A stretch of DNA of 64,000 nucleotides from Sphingopyxis sp. (GTDB lineage: Bacteria > Pseudomonadota > Alphaproteobacteria > Sphingomonadales > Sphingomonadaceae): the NCBI GenBank assembly GCA_013911715.1, contig JACEST010000001.1, forward strand, positions 1 through 64,000, read 5' to 3'. The translations under genes and the position numbers were made by a program. The notes beneath the pieces were generated by a model, which ran no database searches, was not told the origin of the DNA, and was given only the letters and a program-made list of their open reading frames with translations. This document shows, one piece after another, positions 48,160 through 56,037 of the stretch; position 1 is the stretch's first letter; each line of letters starts with the position of its first letter.

Positions 48160-50844
48160 ATGGCCACTTCGCTCGACGCCCGCCCTGCGATCACGCAAAA
48201 CCCTGATATTCGCTATCTCGGGCGCATCCTCGGCGATGTGATCCGCGCCTATGGCGGCGAAAAACTCTATCGCCAGACCGAATATATCCGTGTCGTGAGC
48301 GTTGACCGGCATCGCGGCGTGGCGGGGGCCGATGCGATCGATCCGGGGCTCGACGCCCTCGGGCTCGACGACACCATCGCCTTTGTGCGCGGTTTCATGC
48401 TCTTTTCGATGCTCGCCAACCTTGCTGAGGACCGGCAGGGCGTCGCTGCCGACCCCGGCGCAAGCGTCGCCGAGGCGCTCGATAAATTGGCGGCGGCGGG
48501 GATCGATGGTGACGCCATCGCCGCGCTCACCGACGCCGCGCTGATCGTCCCGGTGCTCACCGCGCACCCGACCGAGGTGCGGCGCAAATCGATGCTCGAC
48601 CACAAGAACCGCATCGCGCGGCTGATGCTCGCGCGCGACCACGGCGCGGCGGCCAGCGAAGAGGGCGACGATATCGAGACCGCGATCCGGCGCCAGGTCG
48701 CGCTACTGTGGCAGACGCGCCCGCTGCGCACCGAGAAACTGGTGGTGGCCGACGAGATTGACAATGCGCTGACCTATTTGCGCGATGTCTTCGTGCCGGT
48801 GCTGCCGCAGCTCTATGCGCGGTGGGAGGCGGCCTTGGGCCAGCGCCCGGCACCGTTCCTGCGCGTCGGCAGCTGGATCGGCGGCGACCGCGACGGCAAT
48901 CCCTTTGTCACGGCGGACACGCTCGAATATGCCGCCCGCGCCTCGGCCGGCGCGATATTATCGCACTATCTCGATGCGGTGCATGCGCTCGGCGCCGAAT
49001 TGTCAGTGTCGTCCGGCCTCGCCCCAGTGTCGGCAGAGGTCGCCGCGCTCGCCGAAGCGAGCGGCGACATGAGCGCCAGCCGCCGCGACGAACCCTATCG
49101 CCGCGCGCTCGCGGGCATCTATGCGCGGCTTGCCGCCACCCATGTGGCGCTGACGGGCAGCGCGCCGCAGCGCCCTTCCAAACTGGCCGGAGCGCCCTAT
49201 CCCGACGCCGCCGCACTGCGCGCCGACCTGGTCGCCATCGCGCACAGCTTGGCGAGCGGCGGCGACGGCATCTTGGCCGGGCCGGGCGATCTTGGCCGAT
49301 TGATCCGCAGCGTCGAGATATTCGGCTTCCACCTCGCCACGCTCGACATGCGCCAGAACAGTGCGGTGCACGAACGCGTGCTCGCCGAACTGCTGCGCGT
49401 CGCCGGGGTGCAGGATGATTATGCCGCGCTTGACGAGGAGGCGCGCGTGGCACTGCTCACCCATGAGCTCAAGAAAGACCGCCCGCTCGGCGCGCCATGG
49501 CATAGCTATTCGGACGAAACGGCGGGCGAACTCGCCATCATCCACACCGCCGCCAAATTGCGCGCCCAGCTTGGTGCGCCGGTCATCCGCCAATGGATTA
49601 TCAGCAAAGCCGAAAGCCTGTCGGACCTGCTCGAGGTGCATGTCCTCGCGCGCGAGGCCGGGCTGTGGCGGCGGGGTGCAGGGGCCGACGATGCGCTGAT
49701 GGTTGTGCCCCTGTTCGAAACCATCGCCGACCTTGAAACCGCGCCGGGCATCATGGCCGCCTATTTCGCGCTCCCCGCCATCGCGGCCGTGACCAAGGCG
49801 CGCGGGCATCAGGAAGTGATGATCGGCTATTCGGATTCGAACAAGGATGGCGGCTATCTCACGTCGACCTGGGGGTTGCATCAGGCCTCGCGCGCGCTGA
49901 CCCCGGTGTTCGCCGCAGCTGGCGTGCGGATGCAGCTGTTTCACGGGCGCGGCGGCGCGGTCGGGCGCGGCGGCGGCAGCGCCTTTGCCGCGATCCGCGC
50001 GCAACCCGAAGGCACGGTGCAGGGCCGCATCCGCATCACCGAACAGGGCGAGGTGATCGCGGCGAAATTCGGCACGCGCGACAGCGCAGTGCGCAACCTT
50101 GAGGCGATGGTCTCGGCCAGCCTGCTCGCCAGCCTCGAACCGCCGGTATCATCGGTGGCGGGCAAAAAATTCGCCGCCGCGATGGACGATCTGTCGGCGC
50201 GCGCCTTCGCCGCCTATCGCGCCCTCGTCTATGAGACGCCGGGGTTCCGCCAGTTTTTTCGCAGCATGACGCCGATTGCCGAAATCGCCACGCTCAAGAT
50301 CGGCTCGCGCCCGCCGAGCCGGACCAAAAGCGACGCGATCGAGGATTTGCGCGCCATCCCCTGGGTGTTCAGCTGGGCGCAGGCGCGCACGATGCTGCCC
50401 GGCTGGTATGGGATGGGCGAAGCGCTCGCCGATTTCCCTGATCAGGGGCTGCTAAGCGCGATGGCAGCGGAATGGCCCTTTTTTGCCTCGGCGCTGGCCA
50501 ATATGGAAATGGTGCTCGCCAAATCGGACATGGGCATCGCCGCGCGCTATGCTGCGCTGGCCGCGCATGTCGATGGCGGCGAGGCGATCTTTGCGCGGAT
50601 CACCGACGGCTGGCACCGCGCCCATGATGGGCTGCTTTCCGCCACCGGCCAAGCGCATCTGCTCGAGAAAAGCCCGGCACTCGACGCGTCAATCCGCCTG
50701 CGGCTGCCCTATATCGAACCGCTCAACCTCTTACAGATCGAACTGATGAAACGCCACCGCGCGGGGGAAACCGACCCGCGCATCGCCGAGGGCATCCAGC
50801 TGACGATTAACGCGATTGCGACAGCGCTGCGGAATAGCGGGTGA
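48160..50844 (+). CDS. ppc: Phosphoenolpyruvate carboxylase
   Basis: Anaplerotic enzyme that makes oxaloacetate from PEP and bicarbonate. The 894-residue product has VLTAHPTEVRRKSMLDHKNR (catalytic His), GSWIGGDRDGNPFVTADTL, MIGYSDSNKDGGYLTSTWGL and LFHGRGGAVGRGGG, the last being the phosphate/bicarbonate site. EQGEVIAAKFG and the allosteric C-terminus (LQIELMKRHRAGE ... ALRNSG) are complete. It is preceded by a family E repeat and followed by a family D repeat shared with the convergent SDR gene. Confidence 0.97.
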   Translation: MATSLDARPAITQNPDIRYLGRILGDVIRAYGGEKLYRQTEYIRVVSVDRHRGVAGADAIDPGLDALGLDDTIAFVRGFMLFSMLANLAEDRQGVAADPGASVAEALDKLAAAGIDGDAIAALTDAALIVPVLTAHPTEVRRKSMLDHKNRIARLMLARDHGAAASEEGDDIETAIRRQVALLWQTRPLRTEKLVVADEIDNALTYLRDVFVPVLPQLYARWEAALGQRPAPFLRVGSWIGGDRDGNPFVTADTLEYAARASAGAILSHYLDAVHALGAELSVSSGLAPVSAEVAALAEASGDMSASRRDEPYRRALAGIYARLAATHVALTGSAPQRPSKLAGAPYPDAAALRADLVAIAHSLASGGDGILAGPGDLGRLIRSVEIFGFHLATLDMRQNSAVHERVLAELLRVAGVQDDYAALDEEARVALLTHELKKDRPLGAPWHSYSDETAGELAIIHTAAKLRAQLGAPVIRQWIISKAESLSDLLEVHVLAREAGLWRRGAGADDALMVVPLFETIADLETAPGIMAAYFALPAIAAVTKARGHQEVMIGYSDSNKDGGYLTSTWGLHQASRALTPVFAAAGVRMQLFHGRGGAVGRGGGSAFAAIRAQPEGTVQGRIRITEQGEVIAAKFGTRDSAVRNLEAMVSASLLASLEPPVSSVAGKKFAAAMDDLSARAFAAYRALVYETPGFRQFFRSMTPIAEIATLKIGSRPPSRTKSDAIEDLRAIPWVFSWAQARTMLPGWYGMGEALADFPDQGLLSAMAAEWPFFASALANMEMVLAKSDMGIAARYAALAAHVDGGEAIFARITDGWHRAHDGLLSATGQAHLLEKSPALDASIRLRLPYIEPLNLLQIELMKRHRAGETDPRIAEGIQLTINAIATALRNSG

Positions 50845-50864
50845 AATCGCGTCAACAAAATGTC

Positions 50865-50953
50865 TCGTCATTCCCGCGTAGGCGGGAATCTATCTCCGGC
50901 TGGTGAAAACTTCGAATCAATCCGTTGGATCCCCGCCAGCGCGGGGATGACGA
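50865..50953. repeat. Palindromic intergenic repeat, family D, between convergent genes
   Basis: TCGTCATTCCCGCGTAGGCG (from 50865) and the inverted CCCCGCCAGCGCGGGGATGA ending at about 50953 form two related palindromic units, each also a hairpin on its own. This core is the widespread REP type CGTCATTCCCGCG. It lies between ppc and a convergent SDR gene. Confidence 0.85.
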
Positions 50954-50980
50954 AGGGCAGGAATGCCTTGCATTCGTTAC

Positions 50981-51784
50981 TCAACCCCCCAGCCCGTGCC
51001 TTACATCGCCGTGTACCAACCCACCGTCGACGGTGATGGTGTCGCCGATGACATAATTGCCCGACGGTGCGGCGAGATAGATGGCCGCCGCCGCCATGTC
51101 TTCGGGGATGCCGATGCGGCGTGCGGGGATACCCTTCGCGACGGCATCGCCATGGTCGCGCGCGACCTTGTTCATCTCGGACTGAAACGCGCCCGGCGCA
51201 ATCGCGGTGACGATGATATTGTCGTGCACCAGCCGCGCCGCGAGCCGCTTGGTGAGGTACAGGATTGCCGATTTCGACGCATGATAGCTGTAGGTTTCCC
51301 AAGGATTGAGACGCTGGCCGTCGATCGAGCCGATGTTGATGACCTTGGCAGGCTGGCTGCCCCCGCCGCCCGCTTTCAGCAGCGGATAGAGCGCCTGCGT
51401 CAGAAAGAACGGCGATTTGACATTGAGGTCCATCACCTTGTCCCACCCCGCCTCGGGGAAGCCCTCGAACGGCTCGCCCCACGCCGCCCCGGCATTGTTG
51501 ACGAGGATGTCGAGCCGATCTTCGCGCGCCTCCAGCTCTTTCGCCAGCGCGCGGCAACCTTCGACCGTCGACAGGTCGATCGGCAGGCCGATGACCTTGC
51601 CCGGATAGCGGCTGTTGAAATCATTGACCGCTGCCTCGACCTGGTCGGTCTTGCGTGCGCTGATGTAAACGCGCTCGCATCCGGCGGCGAGATAGCCCTC
51701 GACAATCATCGCGCCAATGCCGCGCGACCCGCCGGTGACCAGCGCGATGCGGCCGTGCAGGCCGAAGAGTTTGTTCAGATCCAT
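50981..51784 (-). CDS. SDR family oxidoreductase
   Basis: 267 residues. The Rossmann motif is ALVTGGSRGIGAMIVEGYL near the start, NNAGAAWGEPF follows, the catalytic Ser is in INIGSIDGQRLN, and YSYHASKSAILYLT has Tyr and Lys. VTAIAPGAFQSEMNKV and YVIGDTITVDGGL complete the fold. The start at 51784 has GGAG eight bases upstream, and that GGAG lies at the edge of a family B palindrome. A longer frame to 51844 lies in the repeat and is rejected. Substrate unknown. It is first in a set of acyl-CoA-type catabolic genes. Confidence 0.9.
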   Translation of the reverse strand: MDLNKLFGLHGRIALVTGGSRGIGAMIVEGYLAAGCERVYISARKTDQVEAAVNDFNSRYPGKVIGLPIDLSTVEGCRALAKELEAREDRLDILVNNAGAAWGEPFEGFPEAGWDKVMDLNVKSPFFLTQALYPLLKAGGGGSQPAKVINIGSIDGQRLNPWETYSYHASKSAILYLTKRLAARLVHDNIIVTAIAPGAFQSEMNKVARDHGDAVAKGIPARRIGIPEDMAAAAIYLAAPSGNYVIGDTITVDGGLVHGDVRHGLGG

Positions 51785-51794
51785 AACGAGAACT

Positions 51795-51885
51795 CCGTCT
51801 ACCCTGAGCTTGTCGAAGGGTCGTTCTTGTCTTGCCCAGTCCAAAGTAAAGGACAGCCCTTCGACAAGCTCAGGGCAGGCGGGGT
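51795..51885. repeat. Palindromic intergenic repeat, family B (copy 3), reaching the SDR ribosome site
   Basis: CCGTCTACCCTGAGCTTGTC... from 51795 pairs with an inverted CCCTTCGACAAGCTCAGGGC to 51885. Its left edge on the minus strand carries part of the GGAG that serves as Shine-Dalgarno of the SDR gene at 51784. Confidence 0.85.
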
Positions 51886-51896
51886 GTGTGGTCTGA

Positions 51897-53015
51897 TTAG
51901 TAACCGTTCAACCGCGCAACGCGGTCGATATGATAATGCGCGTCGCCCATATATTCGGCGAGCGCGCGGTCGCGTTTCATGAACAGGCCGATGTCATATT
52001 CGTCGGTCATGCCGATGCCGCCGTGCATCTGCACGCCTTCGCGCACCGCCAGATTGCACGCGCGCGATGCTTTGGCCTTGGCGACCGACACCATCAGCGG
52101 GGCGCCCGCATTGCCCTCGTCGAGCAATTGCTGCGCCTTCATCACCGTCGCGCGCGCAACCTCCATCTCGCCATAGAGATGCGCGGCGCGGTGCTGGAGC
52201 GCCTGAAACTCGCCGATCAATTTGCCGAACTGTTTGCGCTGTTTGAGATAGTCGACGGTCATGTCCATCGCACCCTGTCCGACGCCGACCAACTCGGCCG
52301 ACGCGCCGGTGCGCGTTGCCGCGAGCAGCGCGTCGAGCACCGCCTGACCCTGCCCAACCTCGCCGACGACGGCATCGGCGTCGACCATCACGCCGTCGAG
52401 CGTGACATGGCTGGCCAAGCTGCTGTCGACCAAGCGGCGCGGATCGGCGGTTAGCCCAGCGCTGTCCTTGGGCACCGCGAACAGCGTTACGCCGTCGTCG
52501 CTGGTGGCCGCAACCAGCACCAGGTCGGCGACATGGCCGTGCAGCACAAAGCTCTTCTTGCCGTCGAGCCGGAAGCCGTTGCCGCTGCGCGTCGCGGTCG
52601 TCGCGATGCGTTCGGGGCGATGCTTGGCACCCTCGTCGATGGCGAGCGCCGCGATGGCTTCGCCCGCTGCAATCGCGGGCAGCCAGCGCGCGGCTTGCGT
52701 CCCGCCTGCTTTGCTGAGCGCCGCAACGGCACCAACGCTGGTCGACAGGAATGGCGACGGCGTCAGGTTGCGGCCGATTTCCTCCAGCACAATCCCCGCC
52801 TCGGCATGGCCCATGCCGAGCCCGCCATGTGCTTCGGGCACCATCACGCCGGGCAAGCCCATTTCGGTAAAGCTCGCCCATAATTCTCGCGCAAATCCGG
52901 TCTCATCCTTGGCATCGCGCAGCTTGCGCAGATGCGCCACCGGCGCATGGTCGGCGATGAACGGCGCAACGCTGTCCTTGAGCATCGCCTGATCGTCATT
53001 GTGGTAAAGTGGCAT
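51897..53015 (-). CDS. Acyl-CoA dehydrogenase, shorter partner type
   Basis: 372-residue flavoprotein. The N-terminal helix bundle is followed by PEAHGGLGMGHAEAGIVLEEIG, the middle beta domain by ATRSGNGFRLDGKKSFVLHGH, and the C-terminal bundle by QRKQFGKLIGEFQALQHRAA and VQMHGGIGMTDEYDIGLFMK. With the next gene (53150) it forms a pair of unequal acyl-CoA dehydrogenases in tandem. In steroid and related side-chain degradation such pairs form alpha2beta2 enzymes, which may apply here. The palindrome at 53025 lies between the two and supplies sequence for its ribosome site. Confidence 0.9.
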   Translation of the reverse strand: MPLYHNDDQAMLKDSVAPFIADHAPVAHLRKLRDAKDETGFARELWASFTEMGLPGVMVPEAHGGLGMGHAEAGIVLEEIGRNLTPSPFLSTSVGAVAALSKAGGTQAARWLPAIAAGEAIAALAIDEGAKHRPERIATTATRSGNGFRLDGKKSFVLHGHVADLVLVAATSDDGVTLFAVPKDSAGLTADPRRLVDSSLASHVTLDGVMVDADAVVGEVGQGQAVLDALLAATRTGASAELVGVGQGAMDMTVDYLKQRKQFGKLIGEFQALQHRAAHLYGEMEVARATVMKAQQLLDEGNAGAPLMVSVAKAKASRACNLAVREGVQMHGGIGMTDEYDIGLFMKRDRALAEYMGDAHYHIDRVARLNGY

Positions 53016-53024
53016 TATCCAAAT

Positions 53025-53138
53025 CCCGTTCGTCCTGAGGAGCCGCTGAGCTTGTCGAAGCGGCGTCTCGAAGGACCGCGGCTCGGGTCCTTCGAGACGG
53101 GCCTTCGCATCCGCTCAGTCCCTCCTCAGGACGAACGG
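53025..53138. repeat. Composite palindromic repeat between two acyl-CoA dehydrogenase genes
   Basis: About 50-base arms: CCCGTTCGTCCTGAGGAGCC... from 53025 and ...CTCCTCAGGACGAACGG to 53138. It combines the GTTCG end of family A with the GAGCTTGTCGAAG core of family B. It begins ten bases upstream of the ATG at 53015 on the minus strand. Confidence 0.85.
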
Positions 53139-53149
53139 ATGTTGGGACG

Positions 53150-54331
53150 TCACGCCCCCGGCAAATCCAATATCCGTTTCGCAATCACGTTCAGCATCAC
53201 TTCGCTGGTGCCGCCTTCGATCGAATTGGCCTTGGTGCGCAGCCAGCTGCGCGGGCGCGCGCCGCCGCCGGTTTCGGCGCTGTCCCATTCGAGCGCGGTC
53301 GATCCGCCGCCTGCCATCACCAGCTCGTGGCGCCGCTTGTTCAGCTCGGTGCCGACATATTTCATCATGTTCGACGATGCGGGATGCGCGCGGCCGGTTT
53401 TCCACATGTCCATGAAACGCTCGCCCATCGCGCGATAAGCGAACACCTCGACATCGAACGCCGCCATTTCGGCGCGCAGGATCGGATCGTCGAGCTCGCC
53501 ATTGGCGTTCAGCCCCAGCGACCGCGCAAAATGCCCGCCGACGCTGACCATATCGCCGCCCGCGCCGCCGCCCGAAATCATCTCGCGTTCGTGGCCGAGC
53601 AGATATTTGGCAACATCCCAGCCGCGATTGACCTCGCCGATAAACTGGGTTTTCGGCACCGCCACATCGTCAAAGAATGTCTCGCAGAACGGGCTGTTGC
53701 CCGAAATCAGCAGGATCGGCTTGGTGGTCACCCCGGGCGTTTCCATGTCGAACAGCATGAAGGTGATGCCCTGATATTTATTCGCCTTGTCGGTGCGGAC
53801 CAGGCAGAAAATCCAGTCGGACTTGTCGGCATAGCTGGTCCAGATCTTGCTGCCATTGACGACCCAATGGTCGCCGCGATCTTCGCCAAAGGTCTGAAGG
53901 CTGACCAGATCGCTGCCCGATCCCGGTTCGCTATAGCCCTGGCACCAGCGGATTTCGCCGCGCGCAATCTGGCCCAGATAATGGACCTTCTGTTCCTCGG
54001 TGCCAAATTGCAACAACGCGGGGCCAAGCATCCAGATGCCGAAGCTGTCGAGCGGAGAGCGCGCGTGCAAGCGCTTCATTTCCTGCCGCAACACCTTGGT
54101 TTCTTCGGGGGTCAGGCCCGCACCGCCATAGGCTTTCGGCCAGTCGGGAACGGTATAGCCCTTGGCGACGCACGCCTCGAGCCATGCGCGCTGAGCATCA
54201 TTTTTGAACACCCATTTGCGCCCACCCCAGCAAATATCGTCCTCGTCCTTGATCGGCAGGCGCATCTCGGCGGGGCAGTTCGCCTCCAGCCAGCCGCGCA
54301 CCTCGGTGCGAAAACTCTCCAGATCGTTCAT
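53150..54331 (-). CDS. Acyl-CoA dehydrogenase, longer partner type
   Basis: 393 residues from the ATG at 54331. FRTEVRGWLEANCPAEMR at the start and YTVPDWPKAYGGAGLTPEE lead into GYSEPGSGSDLVSLQTF and VNGSKIWTSYADKSDWIF, the FAD/substrate-binding stretches. LRTKANSIEGGTSEVMLNVIAKRIL is the C-terminal FAD contact (TxEVML type). It is the upstream member of the tandem pair with 51897. Upstream lies the operator-like 54351-54366. A start at 54388 is less likely. Confidence 0.92.
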   Translation of the reverse strand: MNDLESFRTEVRGWLEANCPAEMRLPIKDEDDICWGGRKWVFKNDAQRAWLEACVAKGYTVPDWPKAYGGAGLTPEETKVLRQEMKRLHARSPLDSFGIWMLGPALLQFGTEEQKVHYLGQIARGEIRWCQGYSEPGSGSDLVSLQTFGEDRGDHWVVNGSKIWTSYADKSDWIFCLVRTDKANKYQGITFMLFDMETPGVTTKPILLISGNSPFCETFFDDVAVPKTQFIGEVNRGWDVAKYLLGHEREMISGGGAGGDMVSVGGHFARSLGLNANGELDDPILRAEMAAFDVEVFAYRAMGERFMDMWKTGRAHPASSNMMKYVGTELNKRRHELVMAGGGSTALEWDSAETGGGARPRSWLRTKANSIEGGTSEVMLNVIAKRILDLPGA

Positions 54332-54350
54332 GGTCGCAATTCCTCTCCAA

Positions 54351-54366
54351 TTGACGTGAACGTAAA
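54351..54366. promoter_or_regulatory. LiuR/MerR-like palindromic operator, site 1
   Basis: TTGACGTGAACGTAAA has arms ACGT/ACGT with outer TT/AA symmetry. It lies 20 bases upstream of the acyl-CoA dehydrogenase ATG (54331, minus). A copy with 14 of 16 identical bases lies at 56006. From memory, operators of this kind are described for MerR-family LiuR regulators of branched-chain and fatty acid catabolism. Confidence 0.55.
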
Positions 54367-54497
54367 GCGACTCGCACCCCATACGCAAGCGTCAACTGCC
54401 GGCGCTGCAAAGACGTTTCAGCCGCCGTAGCGGCAACGACAGGCCCGTTGACGCGGTCGGCCCCGCCCCTAAGCTGAGTTGACAGGAGCGGGAGAGA

Positions 54498-54569
54498 ATG
54501 ACGATGCGATTCGCCGAAAGGGCGGCGGCCATCACCAGCGCTGTTGCGGTTGCCGGAACTGCTGCATGA
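54498..54569 (+). CDS. 23-residue leader peptide coupled to the MFS gene
   Basis: ATG at 54498 with a strong GGGAGAGA just upstream encodes MTMRFAERAAAITSAVAVAGTAA, then TGA. The TGA overlaps the ATG of the MFS gene as ATGA (54566-54569). The MFS gene itself has only a weak ribosome site. The peptide therefore may couple ribosomes to it, or may be a leader that senses something. It has no regulatory codon run that I can see. Confidence 0.55.
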   Translation: MTMRFAERAAAITSAVAVAGTAA

Positions 54570-55963
54570 CGGTGGAGGCTGCCACTGCGGCGCCATTCGA
54601 TGCGGCCGACCCGGGGGTGCCGCTGGCCACTCGCTTCTTTTATGGCATGGGCGCGATCGCCTATGGCATCAAGGACAACGGCTTTTCGGTATTTCTGCTG
54701 CTCTATTACAACCAGATCATCGGCCTCGACGCTGGGCTGGTCGGGTTGATGTTGCTGCTTGCCTTGCTCCTCGATGCGCTCATCGATCCGGCAGTCGGCC
54801 ATCTTTCGGACCGCACCCGCACGCGTTGGGGCCGCCGCCATCCCTGGCTCTATGCCTCTGCATTGCCGATTTTCCTCGGCTGGCTGGCGCTGTGGATGCC
54901 GCCCGATGTCGGTCAGGAACTGCAGCTGCTATGGCTGCTGGTCTTTGCAACGCTCGTGCGGATGAGCCTGTCGCTCAACGAAGTGCCATCGCTCGCGCTC
55001 GCTCCCGAAATGACTCAAGATTATCATGAGCGCACGTCGATCATCGCGCTGCGCTTTTTCTTTGGCTGGTTTGGCGGGCTGGCCATGCTGGCAGCGGCCT
55101 ATGGCCTGTTCCAGCTCGCCGACCCGGAGTTTGCGACGGTGCAAAGTTTCCGCGACTATGCGGTCGCCGGGGCCCTGGTCATGCTCGGCGCGGTGCTGGT
55201 ATCGGCCATCGGAACGCATCGCCGGTTCGCCCGGCCCATGCATGCCGGCATGCACCAGCCTTCGCTGCGCGACATGCTGACTTGCCTGCGCTTCAAACCG
55301 TTTCAGATTTTGCTGCTCGCAGTGTTCTTTGCCTTTGCCAACCAGGGCGTGACCTTTGCCCTGTCCAACTATCTGCTCGCTTATGTGTGGAAATTCGGGT
55401 GGCAGGAACAGCTGCTTTATGCCTTAGCCCTGTTTTTCGCTGTGGCGCTTGCGCTGGTCATCGCGCGGCCGATGGGCGAACGCTATGGCAAACGCGGCGC
55501 CGCCGTGCGGCTTGCTATTGCAACCAATGTCATCGCTGTCATCCCTTATGCGCTGCTGGTGGTGGGCCTGTTCCCGGAAAGCGGGACGACGGCATCGCTG
55601 GCCGCCTATCTGCCGTTCGTTGCGCTATCGACCACGGCAGGTGTCGGGGTGATGGTAACCGCTGCGTCGATGATGGCTGACGTCACCACCGCGCACTATG
55701 AAATTACCGGCAAACAGCAGGAGGGCGTGTTCTTCTCGGGTCATTTTTTCATGCAGAAATGCGTCACGGGCATCGGCATTTTCCTGTCTGGGCAGATTTT
55801 GGTGCTGGTGGGCTTTCCGGCGCGGGCCAATCCGGCAACGATTGACGCCGACGTCGTCACTCGGCTTGCCCTTGTCTATGCCGCCGTCACTCTCGTGCTG
55901 GGACTCGACACGGCCTGGGCGCTGTCGCGCTACCCGCTGCGCGACGACGCGCGGTCGTTTTAA
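54566..55963 (+). CDS. MFS transporter, GPH (glycoside-pentoside-hexuronide) type
   Basis: 465 residues with twelve membrane segments. ATRFFYGMGAIAYGIKDNGFSVFLLLYYNQ and the cation-site-like DALIDPAVGHLSDRTRTRWGRRHPW (read in pieces) match the GPH:cation symporter family (MelB-like), as does PSLALAPEMTQDYHERTSI. Substrates of related bacterial proteins range from sugars to conjugates; here it is surrounded by acyl-CoA genes. The ATG at 54566 is coupled to a 23-residue upstream peptide. The gene is divergent from the acyl-CoA dehydrogenase at 53150. Confidence 0.85.
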   Translation: MTVEAATAAPFDAADPGVPLATRFFYGMGAIAYGIKDNGFSVFLLLYYNQIIGLDAGLVGLMLLLALLLDALIDPAVGHLSDRTRTRWGRRHPWLYASALPIFLGWLALWMPPDVGQELQLLWLLVFATLVRMSLSLNEVPSLALAPEMTQDYHERTSIIALRFFFGWFGGLAMLAAAYGLFQLADPEFATVQSFRDYAVAGALVMLGAVLVSAIGTHRRFARPMHAGMHQPSLRDMLTCLRFKPFQILLLAVFFAFANQGVTFALSNYLLAYVWKFGWQEQLLYALALFFAVALALVIARPMGERYGKRGAAVRLAIATNVIAVIPYALLVVGLFPESGTTASLAAYLPFVALSTTAGVGVMVTAASMMADVTTAHYEITGKQQEGVFFSGHFFMQKCVTGIGIFLSGQILVLVGFPARANPATIDADVVTRLALVYAAVTLVLGLDTAWALSRYPLRDDARSF

Positions 55964-56005
55964 TCGACGGGGGGGTTGGCAAGCGGGGGCGAATCGGTCC
56001 AAAGG

Positions 56006-56021
56006 CTTACGTGAACGTAAA
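56006..56021. promoter_or_regulatory. LiuR/MerR-like palindromic operator, site 2
   Basis: CTTACGTGAACGTAAA, with arms TTACGT/ACGTAA around GA, lies 16 bases before the start of the acyl-CoA dehydrogenase gene at 56038. It has 14 of 16 bases in common with site 1. Position right at the ribosome site suggests repression. Confidence 0.58.
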
Positions 56022-56037
56022 GGGAAGGATGCGCGGC

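Noticed and set aside
51785..51844. 20-residue extension of the SDR gene
   Set aside because: It is coded by the family B repeat. The ATG at 51784 has its own GGAG at eight bases.
54479..54565. Longer MFS start at 54479
   Set aside because: The 29 extra residues are Gly/Cys/Arg-rich and unlike GPH transporters; the ATGA-coupled start at 54566 fits better.
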